The notes beneath the pieces are model-generated. The model had not been told where the DNA came from, made no database searches, and saw nothing but the letters and a program-made list of their open reading frames with translations. Positions 1 to 11,639 of a stretch of 64,000 bases of DNA are shown here, piece by piece; the first letter of the stretch is position 1; each line of letters opens with the position of its first letter. This stretch comes from Atherix ibis (Eukaryota > Arthropoda > Insecta > Diptera > Athericidae). A program made the position numbers and the translations under genes. The stretch is from positions 68,358,220 through 68,422,219 of the forward strand of contig OY282609.1 in assembly GCA_958298945.1 (NCBI GenBank). The letters run 5' to 3'.

Positions 1-1130
1 TTTCCTGTAAAATTTTTCACTAAAAATATCCGATAAAATTTTTCACTAAAAATTTCCTATAAAATTTTTCACTAAAAATTTCCTATAAAATTTTTCAATA
101 AAAACTTCCTATAAAATTTTTCAATAAAAGTTTCTTATAAAAATGTTCAATAAAAATTTCCTATAAAAATTTTCAATAAAAATTTCCTATAAAATTTTTT
201 AATAAGAATTCCTATAAAATTTTTCAATAAAAATTGCCTATTAAATTTTTCAATAAAAATTTCCTATAAAATTTTTCAATAAAAATTTCCTATAAAATTT
301 TTCAATAAAAATTTCCTTAAAAATTTTTCAATAAAAATTTCTATAAAATTTTTCACTGAAAATTTCATATGAAATTTTTCAATAAAAATTTCCTATAAAA
401 TTTTTCACTAAAAATTTTCTATAAAATTTTTTAATAAGAATTCTATAAAATTTTTCAATAAAAATTTCTTATAAAAATGTTCAATAAAAATTTCCTATAA
501 AATTTTTCACTAAAAATTTCCTATAAAATTTTTCAATAAAAATTTCCTATAAAATTTTTCACTAAAAATTTCCTATTAAATTTTTTAATAAGAGTTCTAT
601 AAAAGTTTTCAATAAAAATTTCATATTAAAGTTTTCAATAAAAATTTCCTTTAAAATTTTTCACTAAAAATATCCGATAAAATTTTTCACTAAAAATTTC
701 CTATAAAATTTTTCAATAAAAATTTCCTATAAAATTTTTCAATAAAAATTTCCTATAAAATTTTTTAATAAGAATTCCTATAAAATTTTTCAATAAAAAT
801 TTCCTAATTAATTTTTCAATTAAAACTCCCTATAAAATTTTTCAATACAAATTTCTTATAAAAATGTTCAATAAAAATTTCCTATAAAAATGTTCAATAA
901 AAATTTCCTATAAAATGTTTCACTAAAAATTTCCTATAAAATTTTTCACTAAAAATTTTCCTATAAAATTGTTCATTAAAAATTTCCTTTAAAATTTTTC
1001 ACTAAACATTTCCTATAAAATTTTTCACTAAACATTTCCTATAAAATTTTTCAATAAAAATTATCTATAAAATTTTTTAGTATAAAAATATAAAATTTTG
1101 CTGTAAGAAGTTCCTTTAAAAAAATATTTA
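1..1130 (+). repeat. 26-bp tandem array, dimeric form of the 13-bp satellite
   Basis: About forty tandem copies of a 26-bp unit run from the first base to about 1130. Each unit is two 13-mers: TTTTCAATAAAAA (or TTTTCACTAAAAA) followed by TTTCCTATAAAAT. The first half differs by one base from the TTTTCAGTAAAAA unit of the arrays at 3.7, 25 and 48 kb, so this looks like a diverged dimeric relative of the same satellite. Copies vary by substitutions and 1-2 base indels. The array decays after about 1060. It may continue to the left of the window. No open frame survives in it. Confidence 0.93.
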
Positions 1131-3714
1131 GGTTAATATGTTTTGTAGTTTTTTATGATATTTCTGTATTTATTTGGTGAAATACAAGTTAAAACTAATT
1201 GGACTGTATTGATATAAAATATTCATAATCTTATCGATCATCGTCAATTTAAAGATTAAGAAAGATATTAACCTCTGATCCTGTAGAATTAAGTTGCGGA
1301 TTGATCGTCATATAGTACGAGTATTTTAATATAATTCACATTGGATTGTAGATTGTTGGGTTAATTAAAGATCCGTCAGTTCTGATCAATCACTCAAGTA
1401 AGGCATCATTTTAAATTGACTGCATTTCTCTGCTGGATTAAGTTCATATAGTTTTCATTGAAATTTACTTTTTCTTTGATGAAGATGATAAATCTGATAA
1501 TCTTTATAATAAATTTATTCTCATTTCTAGAAGGTTTAAATATATATTAAAGGATTTGTTTTGAATTATTTTTGTAAGTGTAAGGAGTTAATGTAGTCGG
1601 CATATTGTTAAATAAAATAAATCGTTATGTTTAAACTTAATGGAGTGATTAAAGCCATTATTAGATACTTATTTAAGTCATAATATACGGTTTTATTGGT
1701 AGTTGATAAATGTGGATAGTAATGCATTCAATGTTGCTTATTAGGTGCTTATATATACCACGAATAAAGTAATAAATGTCAAAAATGTATCATTTGAACT
1801 GGAAAATGACAGATAAACTATTTAAAGGCCAATACTTGAATATATGGTCTCATGGAAGATAGACAGACAGGTAGATGGACAGTCATAAGGATAGACTAAC
1901 AAACAGCCGGACATATAGATAGACAGACAGCATGGCAGACAGATTAGTCTGTTAGGGTTATTATAAGCCTAAAACGATACCGTGAACACTCACTATTACT
2001 CCACAGGTATTTGAAATTACTTGAAAATATTTATACTCGAAAATATACCTTATTGTAAACAGAGTTTTGCTTTACACGTGTTGAGTCAATGGATAATATT
2101 GTTATGATTAAACAGTTTATACCTCTTTTTATATACTACGTACTATGTAGCATGAATAACACGTTGTTTGACAAAAAAATATGGAATAAACTAGATGAGT
2201 GGCAAAAAAGCTTAATGAAAAATTAGGATTAAAAATGCCATAATAAGAGGAAAAAATAAATGCAAGAAGTCCACCTCTTAAATGCATGCAAGCTTCCGTG
2301 TTAATTTCGAACCTGAAAACTAATGAAATTCTAGACAACGCAGCGCATGCATTTTATTACGAGTGCATTATTGACTTCTCCACTATTTATAAATACAGAC
2401 TCGTGTATGCATAAGAGTTTGTACGTGCCAAATAGGAGTTCGTATACAATTTACTATGCATTAATATCTCGTTAAATATGTGTAGATAGTTAATATGTCA
2501 ATAAGAAGTACGTGAAGAAGTTAGTGGTGAATGCTCGTATGCTTAGTGAGTAACCAATTTAATGTAGAGTAGAATTTGTATTCTTATATTGGACTTGATA
2601 TGTTTGATTTGCCGACAACCTCATAAGTTCGGGGGAAGTAGGGCAGGTTGTGAAAAAAAGGCGTTCACTTTATTAATATTATAAATGGCCATTAATCAAA
2701 ATTTCCTGGATATTATTGAGCTTTTAATGGTATCGAATTTGAAATCGATTCCGAAGAAAATTGCTTACCGTGTGCAACTGACTGACTGACTGGTTTCGGA
2801 ATATTTTCTTTCTCTGCGTTTGTAAATATAGTACAAAAAGTAAACGCAAACACCAGTAATAGAAGTAATAGTTAGTAGAGTTCTGGTTGTTATTATTTTC
2901 AATCGTCACTTAGCTAGACGGAATAATTGCACTGTTAAATAGTTAGTTGTAAATCCAAAGAAGTCTTTTGTCCGCACTAGCCAAGTATCTTAGAAAAACA
3001 TCAGCTCTAAGATATTAGGTTGGTTGATTTTTCGGTAGATTTTAGCTAATATGCCAACAAGGTAACCTTTCGCAAATAGAAATTGAAATTAAATGCAATA
3101 AAATACATGATTTGGTGAAAAATCAAAACAAATCTTGTTTCAAGTGGTTTATGGTGCTGTACTAAGTGTATTTTTAGTTTAGCTATTTTACTGGTAGTTT
3201 GATAGCAAGGCAACATGTTAGTGGGTAGTTAGCCAATTGATGGTTTCAGGTGAGAGTCAATCGATTATGTAGATTGTACCATATAATCAGACTCAATCGA
3301 TTTAGGTTTTTAAAAACTAAAAAAACAACTCAGAGCAAATCTGAATAAGTTGAAATGACGTAAAAAAAGAAGTGAATTCGTAAGTGGATACGTGTAGAAT
3401 TCTCGTTATAAAAAATATGAAGCCTGATTTCCAAGCTTAAATTGATTCAATCGTGTAGCTTGAAGTAATAGCTCATTTTGTTTTCATTTATGTTACATAC
3501 ATGCTAATCGATTTCGTAATGTACGATTGATTTAAAACAACGAAATTTACTTAATCGTGTATCATGAGGTGTACAGTTTTGTGACACACTAAGTATGTTG
3601 TAAATGTTAAAAAATACACATGAAAATTTATTACTCGTATATGTACAAACACGGATTATTACAAATCCTTTTATTAGGAGTAATAATGGCCGTGTTTGTA
3701 AATAATAAAAAGAT
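1131..3714. other. AT-rich stretch without a recognised gene
   Basis: Mostly AT-rich unique sequence between two satellite arrays. The open frames near 2.1-2.9 kb are short, low in complexity and show no family signature. The only structured piece is a degenerate GACA/GATA run at 1855-1950. I see no exon with good splice borders here. Confidence 0.6.
1855..1950 (+). repeat. Degenerate GACA/GATA microsatellite
   Basis: Interrupted tetranucleotide run containing repeated gaca and gata words (for example agatagacagacag), ending near gcagacagatta. It is too degenerate to give one period throughout. Confidence 0.7.
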
Positions 3715-5358
3715 ATTTAAAAATTTTCAGTAAACATTTTCAGTAAAAATGTTCAGTAAAAATTTTCAGTAAAAATGTTCAGTGAAAATGTTCAGTAAAA
3801 ATGTTCAGTAAAAATTTTCAGTAAAAATTTTCAGTAAAAATTTCAGTACAAATTTTCAGTTAGTTTTCAGGAAAAATTTTAAATAGAAATTTTTAATAGA
3901 AATTTTCAGTAGAAATTTTCAGTAAAAATTTTCAGTAAAAATTTTCAGTAAAAATTTCAGTAGAAATTTTCAGTTAAAGTTTTCAGGAAAAATTTTAAAT
4001 AGAAATTTTTAATAGAAATTTTCAGTAGAAATTTTCAGTAGAAATTTTCAGTAGAAATTTTTAGTAAAAATTTTCAGTAGAAATTTTCAGTCGAAAATTT
4101 TTATTGTAAAAATTTTCAGTAAAAATTTTCAGTAAAAATTTTCAGTAAAAATTTTCAGTAAAAATTTTCAGTAAAAATTTTCAGTAAAAATTTTCAGTAA
4201 AAATTTTCAGTAAAAATTTTCAGTAAAAATTTTCAGTAAAAATTTTCAGTAAAAATTTTCAGTAAAAATTTTCAGTAAAAATTTTCAGTAAAAATTTTCA
4301 GTAAAAATTTTCAGTAAAAATTTTCAGTAAAAATGTTCAGTAAAAATGTTCAGTAAAAATGCTCAGTAAAAATGTTCAGTAAAAATGTTCAGTAAAAATG
4401 TTCAGTAAAAATTTTCAGTAAAAATTTTCAGTAAAAATTTTCAGTAAAAATTTTCAGTAAAAATTTTCAGTAAAAATTTTCAGTAAAAATTTTCAGTAAA
4501 AATTTTCAGTAAAAATTTTCAGTAAAAATTTTCAGTAAAAATTTTCAGTAAAAATTTTCAGTAAAAATTTTCAGTAAAAATTTTCAGTAAAAATTTTCAG
4601 TAAAAATTTTCAGTCAAAATTTTCAGTAAAAATTTTCAGTAAAAATTTTCAGTAAAAATTTTTAGTAAAAATTTTCAGTAAAAATTTTCAGTAAAAATTT
4701 TCAGTAAAAATTTTCAGTAAAAATTTTCAGTAAAAATTTTCAGTAAAAATTTTCAGTAAAAATTTTCAGTAAAAATTTTCAGTAAAAATTTTCAGTAAAA
4801 ATTTTCAGTAAAAATTTTCAGTAAAAATTTTCAGTAAAAATTTTCAGTAAAAATTTTCAGTAAAAATTTTCAGTAAAAATTTTCAGTAAAAATTTTCAGT
4901 AAAAATTTTCAGTAAAAATTTTCAGTAAAAATTTTCAGTAAAAATTTTCAGTAAAAATTTTCAGTAAAAATTTTCAGTAAAAATTTTCAGTAAAAATTTT
5001 CAGTAAAAATTTTCAGTAAAAATTTTCAGTAAAAATTTTCAGTAAAAATTTTCAGTAAAAATAATTTTCAGTAGAAATTTTCAGTAGAAATTTTCAGTAG
5101 AAATTTTCAGTAGAAATTTTCAGTAGAAATTTTCAGTAGAAATTTTCAGTAGAAATTTTCAGTAGAAATTTTCAGTAGAAATTTTCAGTAGAAATTTTCA
5201 GTAGAAATTTTCAGTAGAAATTTTCAGTAGAAATTTTCAGTAGAAATTTCAGTAGAAATTCAGTAGAAATTTTCTGTAGAAATTTTCAGTAACAATTTTC
5301 AGTAGAAATTTTAGTAACAATTTTCAGTAACAATTTTCAGTAAAAATTGTTCAGTAAA
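3715..5358 (+). repeat. 13-bp satellite array (TTTTCAGTAAAAA)
   Basis: Over 120 tandem copies of the 13-bp unit. Variants occur in blocks: the plain unit fills most of 4100-5060, a TTTTCAGTAGAAA block lies at about 5064-5260, and copies with atgttcag sit near 3760-3810 and 4330-4400. The left edge is decayed and carries a duplicated variant block whose marker (caggaaaaat) recurs after 116 bp, at 3868 and 3984. Because 13 is not a multiple of 3, translation meets a stop every 39 bases in every frame. The right edge abuts mariner A1 directly. Confidence 0.97.
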
Positions 5359-5361
5359 ATA

Positions 5362-6175
5362 CGAGGTCTGTTCAAAAAGTATCGCCAATTTTGAATTTCC
5401 GCGGGTTACGTATATTCGATTTGCGATTTTTTGTGGCGTTATGTTGGTACTGATGTCTCTCACTTATGCCGACAAGTTCGGCTACTTTGAATGTTCAGTT
5501 AATTTTTGACAGCTGCTTTGGTTACACGTGTTTTGGCTCGTCTTCGATTTTTGCCCATTTTCGAGAAAAAACAGCATAGCATTAACATTGCTAAGGAACT
5601 GTTGGACTCAGTCCACGACGACCCAAATTTGCTCCAGAGAGTCACAACTGGTGACGAATCATGGGTTTATGGTTATGACGTTGAACTTAAAGCTCAATCA
5701 TCCCAATGGAAGCGGCCGCACAAGCCAAGACCGAAAAAAGCGCGCCAAGTTCGGTCGAATGTGAAGGTTTTGCTTACAGTTTTCTTCGATTACAGGGGCA
5801 TCATGAGTTCTTCCACAAGGTAGATCGGTCAATACGGAATATTACCTGCAAGTTATGCGGTTATTACAATATATGATTATTATCACACTAATAATGCCGC
5901 AGCCATCGTATTCCCTAGATCTGGCCCTCTGTGTCTTTTTCTTGTTCCCGAAACAGATTCTTTAAACCATTTTTTGGAATAGGCAAAAATCGAAGACGAG
6001 CCAAAACACATGAAAGCAAAGCAGCTGTCAAAAATTAACTGAATATTCAAAATAGCCGGAATTGTCGGCATTAGTGAGAGACATAAGTACCAACATAACG
6101 CCACAAAAAATCGAAAATCGAATATACGTAACCCGCGGAAATTAAAAATTGGCGATACTTTTTGAACAGACCTCG
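5362..6175 (+). mobile_element. Fold-back mariner A1 with ~200-bp inverted repeats
   Basis: An 814-bp element flanked by TA target duplications (5360-5361 and 6176-6177). The ends read CGAGGTCTGTTCAAAAAGTA and its complement, and the inverted match runs inward for about 200 bp, far beyond a normal mariner terminal repeat of about 28 bp. The right arm is an inverted copy of the left end, including the start of the transposase fragment, and it is fused after the third transposase motif region. The same fusion point occurs in A2 at 29272-30179. The left flank is satellite and the right flank is not. Confidence 0.9.
5506..5965 (+). pseudogene. Mariner transposase fragment (element A1)
   Basis: A broken transposase that keeps only part of the catalytic domain. 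The frame from 5506 gives the linker (RLRFLPIF), the first catalytic Asp in TGDESW, and PRPKKARQVRSNVKVL, then stops near 5823 after an indel. An internal deletion removes the second-Asp (HHDN) segment. Reading resumes at about 5894 as PQPSYSLDLALCVFFLFPK and stops at 5963-5965. The third catalytic Asp position (APxD in the family) reads V. The N-terminal helix-turn-helix domain is absent. It cannot encode an active enzyme; only the ends could be mobilised in trans. Confidence 0.88.
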
Positions 6176-6177
6176 TA

Positions 6178-8740
6178 TGTACGTATCTTAATGCTATATG
6201 AAATGCAACAAATAATTTTTTTTGGCACAAAGTGGAAATATTTCCATAAATTTCAAGTAATTTTCTATAGATGCTTCCATATTACTCAGAATTTTCTAGA
6301 ATGGGTAACGAAATTAGTTTATATATACAAGAACTGAAAATAAAATAGAATTGAAAAATATATAATTTTACCAAATTAGATACAAAACTAAAAGTTAATT
6401 GTCATCGTTTATGAAAGAAATAAAAATATAGCGAATCAATTAAATTAAATGTTACGGATTCAAATTGTAGACTTATTAATAAATAAATTCAAAATCGAAG
6501 AGCAATTACTTAATATAAAAAATAATTTACTCTCTGTAATTATTGATCAGTTTGGAATAAGAAGTTATGCCTGTTCGAGGAAGGTACTTGTTTCGTTTTC
6601 ATAGTCGGCCTACGCGATTGCAGGACTTACCTTGAAATTGGCGAAGTGTGACTACATCTTCATACGTCCACAAAAGCTGTACCACATTATCATTCGATAT
6701 TCTCTTGCATCCAAATTAATCCGAGGAAATCTAGTAGGTGTACTCATACCTGGGTAAGGGCAATTTAGGTTTTTGAGGGTAAAACCGATATAAAATGAAA
6801 AATATCAGATTCCGATGGAACTAAATCAGACTAGAAGTACATGTTTATTACTTTCTTCGTATTTATCAGAACCAAACTGCGCTACGGAGAACTGAATACA
6901 AAAACTAAGAGAATGATTGGGAAAATACGCACTGTTAAGGAAGAAAGGAATTCAGGCTAAAAATTCTGCAAAATCGAATAGATTTGAACCTTGTAACGAT
7001 GGCCTTAAGAGTATTGATACTGATATAGTAGAGGACGTTCAAGTGCGGCGGTTATTGTGCGATAAGTGCCAGTCTCAGTAAGGCGGCAGACAGACAGACA
7101 AAAAGACAGGCAAACAGACAGACTTTGACTGCCGGTGCTGCTGCTCTACTTCAAAAGCACTTTACGACCCAGAAAAATGGGACCGTACACCGATGGAAAT
7201 AACAACTTGAGAATAAATGACTTAATTTTATCACATCCATTTGTTTTCCATAATTGAGGAGGCTGCCTGCCAGCCAACCCCATATACGCAGCCACAATAA
7301 GTTTACTAGAAAGACAGTAAGGCATATTCGGGAAGCTTACACAAACTTGGTAAGGCAGTCAAGAGATCAGTAAGCTAGCTACTCGTAACATCAATGAAGA
7401 TCGTCAAGAGGGCAGTTAGGTATACCCATACATGTACCTATGATTGGTAGTGTATCTCAAAATATGGCTTCTCAGGTCAAGCCGTATTCTTATTCTTTAC
7501 GAATTGATGTCGAATATCGTCCTCCTGCCAAGCTATAACTTGCCTGCTGGCCCAATCTAAAATACAGGCCCCAATTCAGATCCGTTCAGGCCAATCCATT
7601 TGAGTTGTGAATGTGTATAAGAAAAACGGCGTTCGATGGACAATGACAACAATTGGAAAAGTTAAATTTACGAGTACATCACATTAACTTCAGTCGGCCA
7701 TGTCCGATACCGATTCCAGCATTCAGTCACAATAGTGTGTAATATTCCATAATAAATTTTTTTTTTTTTGTATAGTATTTGAAAAGTACAAAATTCCACT
7801 TTTCACTTACATGATTTTTCGATTTTCTTCAAAATTCTTGAAATTCCTTAGTAATTTTTTTCCTGGATGCACGTTGCAGTAATATTGCAACGGACACGAG
7901 TGCGCAAGATGAATTCAACAAAACAGAAAATTAATTTTTTGATCATTTGTAAAAAGCAAACCGTAATCGATTATAAAATTAAAAAAAAAAAAAAATTGCC
8001 AGTGATCATACAGAAAATTATTCAGAGAGAGCTAATAAGAGTGAGAAGGATATTTGGGGGTACAGGAAGTTGCAATATTCCATCAAGCCGATTCGTTTGC
8101 ATATTCGTGTGTCCCCGTACGACATGCTGTGAATTTTGGCAACTACATGAACATATGCGCACCTACGGCGATTAAATGAAAAGTTAATTCGAGTTTTTGT
8201 TGAAATTTTGTTTCATTGCAATGAAAAATATGTCTTAAGGGATAAAAAAGGAAATATGCACATCCCAGTCCTGCAAGTGGAAAAGAGGATTGAAGAGTCG
8301 CTAAGTACTTAATCCTAAAAATACCTTGCGGTTAATTTATTTATCACTTTAGTTTTGATTTAAATTGCATCTTACCCGGTCGTTTGTTTGTTTACCAATC
8401 AAGTTCCATATCATCTCATTGCCATGTTTCCTACTTTTTGTAGTTCTTTTTACTTATTCCACTCCCAACTTACTGTAGCTAACAGATTTATTTCTTATTT
8501 GTTTATTATTGTGAATAAAATTTAAAACATGATGAATTTGATTGAGGAAAAAAATGATAAACCAAAGATAATGTTTCTTTGGTAAAAATTTTTGAATGCG
8601 AATACGTGCCTCAGGAGGCGATCAGTGAACAGATTTGAATGAACAGGTCCCAACAGGAACGGACTCATCTACTACTGGCAGAATGAGTATCGGGTAGCTT
8701 ACATTTCGTACAAGAACTTTGTTTGCTCATTTTTCGAGGT
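6178..8740. other. Mixed unique sequence with no assigned gene
   Basis: The part from about 6550 to 7700 is richer in GC than its surroundings and may contain host exons. One minus-strand segment at about 6631-6705 reads as an open frame (containing NDNVVQLLWTYEDVV) and ends at a strong donor, CAAG followed by gtaagt, but its acceptor is weak. A CAGA microsatellite lies at 7087-7125. The open frame at 7867-8175 is lysine-rich and unrecognised. Confidence 0.4.
7087..7125 (+). repeat. CAGA tetranucleotide microsatellite
   Basis: Short imperfect run of cagacagacagac interrupted by aaaagacaggca, then cagacagac. Confidence 0.8.
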
Positions 8741-8741
8741 A

Positions 8742-10025
8742 CGAGAATCATTCAACAAGTATTTAGCCTCACCGCCCGATGGAACTGCTGTCACAAAAGA
8801 AATTTACAATCGTGCAGTACATTCTTTTAGTAGCCTACTGTCAAAGTTTCAGTCGATTCCCTTCATTAGTTTTGTTTTGAGAGCCTTTGAAAACGAGCGT
8901 GTCGGTCGGTTGCACAAAAATGGAAAAAGAACAATATCGTTCGGTGATTAGATTCTTGTTTTTGGAAGGGAAAACGCGCAGCGAAATCAAAGATCGCTTG
9001 GATGCTGTGTATGGTGACTCTTCTCCTTCGATGGCGACTGTCAAGAATTGGTTCAACGAGTTAGTTCGTGGCCGCACGTCGGTTTTTGATGAGCCACGCC
9101 CAGGTGCCCCGAAAACGGCTGCTACGGAGGAAAACATTAAAAAAGTCCACGATCTCGTGTTGGCAGACCGTCGATCTAAGGTTCACGAGATAGCTGAGAG
9201 TGCGGGCATCGCAGTAGGAATGGTGCATCATATTCTACACGAAGAACTGGGCATGAGAAAGCTGTCGGCGCGATGGGTGCCGCGTTTGCTCACACCGGAA
9301 AACAAGCGCAACCGTGAGACCACATCGGCGACGTGTTTGGCGCTGTTTCAGCGCAATCCAGCGGAGTTCTTGCGTCGTTTCGTGACCGTCGACGAAAACA
9401 CTGGTACACACCAGAGACCAAGGAACAGTCGAAACAGTGGACTTCAACCGGCGAACGTGCTCCGAAGAAGGCGAAGACTGTTCGATCGGCCGGAAAGGTG
9501 ATGGCCACCGTTTTCTGGGATTCACAAGGTGTGATCCACATCGATTACCTCGAGAAGGGTAAAACAATCACGGGGCGCTACTATGCTGACTTATTGGGCT
9601 GATTTGACGTCGAATTGAAGAAAAAGCGGCCCCGCTTTGCGAAGAAAAAGTGCTGTTCCACCACGACAACGGGCCGGCTCACACATCCGCCGTCGCCATG
9701 GCCAAATTGGTCGAATTGCGCTACGAATTGCTGCCCCATCCACCGTACTCTCCAGATTTGGCCCCCTGTGACTACTTTTTGTTTCCAAACCTGAAAAAAT
9801 CACTCGCCGGGAATAGATTTGGGTCGAATGAGGTGGTCATCGTCGCCACGGAGGCCTATTTTGCTTCCCTCGGGAAAATGTATTTTTTGGACGGGTTAAA
9901 AAAGCTGGAGCATCGCTGGGCCAAGTGTATCGAGCTTGAAGGAGATTATGTGAAAAAATAAATTGCCACCTTTCCAAAATTTTCGTTTTTCTTTTGTAGG
10001 CTAAGTACTTGTTGAATGACCCTCG
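8742..10025 (+). mobile_element. Mariner element B1, full length but dead
   Basis: A 1284-bp element between TA dinucleotides (8740-8741 and 10026-10027). The right end is GGCTAAGTACTTGTTGAATG followed by ACCCTCG; the left end is its complement with a few substitutions (CGAGAATCATTC). It is a close sister of B2 at 43287-44569 over its whole length, including the 5' leader and 3' tail. It lies just beyond the candidate minus-strand exons at 10103-10545, perhaps in an intron of that gene. Confidence 0.94.
8920..9961 (+). pseudogene. Mariner transposase B1 with frameshifts and a nonsense codon
   Basis: The start is set at ATG 8920 (MEKEQYRSVI), which matches the family start; an upstream in-frame ATG at 8887 only adds leader sequence. 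The N-terminal paired helix-turn-helix region, the linker WVPRLL and the first catalytic Asp (VTVDE) read well to about 9400. Directly after VDE, seven bases are missing relative to the expected family sequence, which shifts the frame. The next part (YTPETKEQSKQW to YYADLLG) is in another frame and ends at TGA 9600-9602. A one-base loss near 9650 shifts again to HHDNGPAH and YSPDLAPCD, and the true C-terminus ends at 9961. All three Asp codons remain but in different frames. Confidence 0.92.
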
Positions 10026-10102
10026 TATATGCATTCGTAACAATAGAATTTACGATTAGAAGAAATGTATCGAGAGTGTGAAAGATTTGGTAAAGTGCTT
10101 AC

Positions 10103-10545
10103 CCACTACTATACGTGATCTAAAGTCAATCATGTTGACCCAATCTGCCACTAGTTTCCCTTTACAAGATTGTTTATTGCCAAAGGACCATCCTTATTTC
10201 AGTCTCTAAACAATCAAAAACCGTAAATTCTTATAAATTTTCCATGTTGTGCTTACCAGTTTGAACCTTACCCGATTTGGTAAAGTCGAAATACTGAATC
10301 TTATCCAAACCCATAACTTGACTTAATATCATTAAAGCACAGAATCACCTATACTGAAGTGATGGCTATATAGAAAATACGGTATTCTTTCTTCGCATAC
10401 GAGTAGTGTTCACCTTCAGTAAGTACATATTCGAATGCTCTCTGTTTCAGTGATGAATATTCCCAGGTGCGTTCTGTACATACCGTATGGAGGATCGATC
10501 ACTGGGCAAAATTGGGTGTTACTTGGATTCGTGTTAACTTCGCCG
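10103..10545 (-). CDS. Candidate three-exon piece of a host gene, unrecognised
   Basis: Three minus-strand segments can be spliced without breaking frame: 10545-10484 (20 codons plus one base at each end, containing NTQFCPVIDPPY), 10316-10257 (containing MGLDKIQYFDFTKSGKV), and 10192-10103 (containing CKGKLVADWVNMIDF). Donors are gtatgt, gtaagc and gtaagc. Acceptors end in cttcag, tcaag and aataag. The two inner introns are 167 and 64 bases, and each boundary is phase 1, with the leftover base completing a codon. The segment stands out from the AT-rich background. I do not recognise the protein. Open frames on the opposite strand across 10435-10830 also read plausibly, so the coding strand is not certain. 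Confidence 0.35.
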
Positions 10546-11639
10546 CTGAAGTTTGTTTACATTGCGTTTGGTGAACGTAAGACCGCTGAAGGCCTAAATA
10601 ATAGCTTGTCGTTTATATAATTACAGGTATCCGCCTTCTTGGTATGAAGACAGAGACAAAGTGTGCAATATCGTTTCTATGTCGATTTCAATTCAGGCAT
10701 TTTCAGTTTAGGTATGCTTGGGTCGATTTTGATGGTGTTCGGATTCATTTCTGCACGAAGAATGGCACTTCTGCACTTTGGCACGACTTTGACCACGTCT
10801 CGTGATGACGACTTTGACGATTTACCGTTAAATATTTGAGCAAATATTTATAAAAAATAAATAAACTCTGCATCCTGAAAGGCCTAAGGCAGTCTGCAAA
10901 TTTGAATTGGAACACTATAGATTTAGTTAAAACAAATGCTTCAATGTAGACAGATTTCCAGGTGAAATTACCACACTTTAAAATTGTACCTTCTAGTACG
11001 GATCCTATAAACCAATGAAAATGCTCATAAACTTTTGTATGCACTTCTTCTGTTGATTACATAAAGACGGTTGCAAGATTAGTGAAATTGCTTAATTAAC
11101 TATTTTAAGATGAACAACAGTGTACACGGCCTCGCTTTTTTTTTTTTTTAAAAAAAAAGCAAATATTTAATATGAACAGAAAATGTGAATAAAATTTTAT
11201 TGTAAAATGTTTTTTTTTTTTGATTTTACTGAAAAGCCGATAAATTTTCATTGTCTCATTCTTTACAAGCACTTTTGAATTTTTACCTGTCATGTTTCAT
11301 TATTATTGAATTTTTTCACAAATTTTTTCTCACTGACCAATTTGACCTCCCCGAATTCTGGCAATTTAACATATTAATATCCTATCAGTTTCGGCACAAC
11401 ATGACGTGCTGGTTTTCAAACTTGTTAAAGGGTTTATTTTCATCTTAAAGTACGAAATTTCAAATTTTTTTTAAAGAATATTTTCATGTCAAGTTGATGA
11501 GTAGCTTAACAGGAATAATATTTACTCAAATTGTAAGTTGGCAAACGTATTCTTTGTGGCGTTATCTTGTCACAAATCCTTATGAGATGTAAATATTCTT
11601 ACTCACTATACAAGGCATTATAGAAAAGTAATGGGACTG
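10546..11639. other. Unassigned stretch, partly GC-richer
   Basis: At about 10640-10830 both strands carry open frames. The minus strand has one that ends in a stop near 10659 (containing AEMNPNTIKIDPSIPKLK). The plus strand has one that ends at a TGA near 10838, shortly before AATAAA-type words. I cannot decide between them. From 10840 to 11640 the sequence is AT-rich, with poly-T/A runs near 11140 and 11210, and I see nothing else. Confidence 0.35.

Noticed and set aside
3715..5358. CRISPR-like array
   Set aside because: Units are contiguous 13-mers without unique spacers, and the genome context is eukaryotic.
10435..10838. Plus-strand two-exon gene (10452-10578 joined to about 10710-10838)
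   Set aside because: It has a fair acceptor and donor and matching phase, but overlaps the minus-strand chain, which has three compatible exons. I kept only the minus-strand call, at low confidence.
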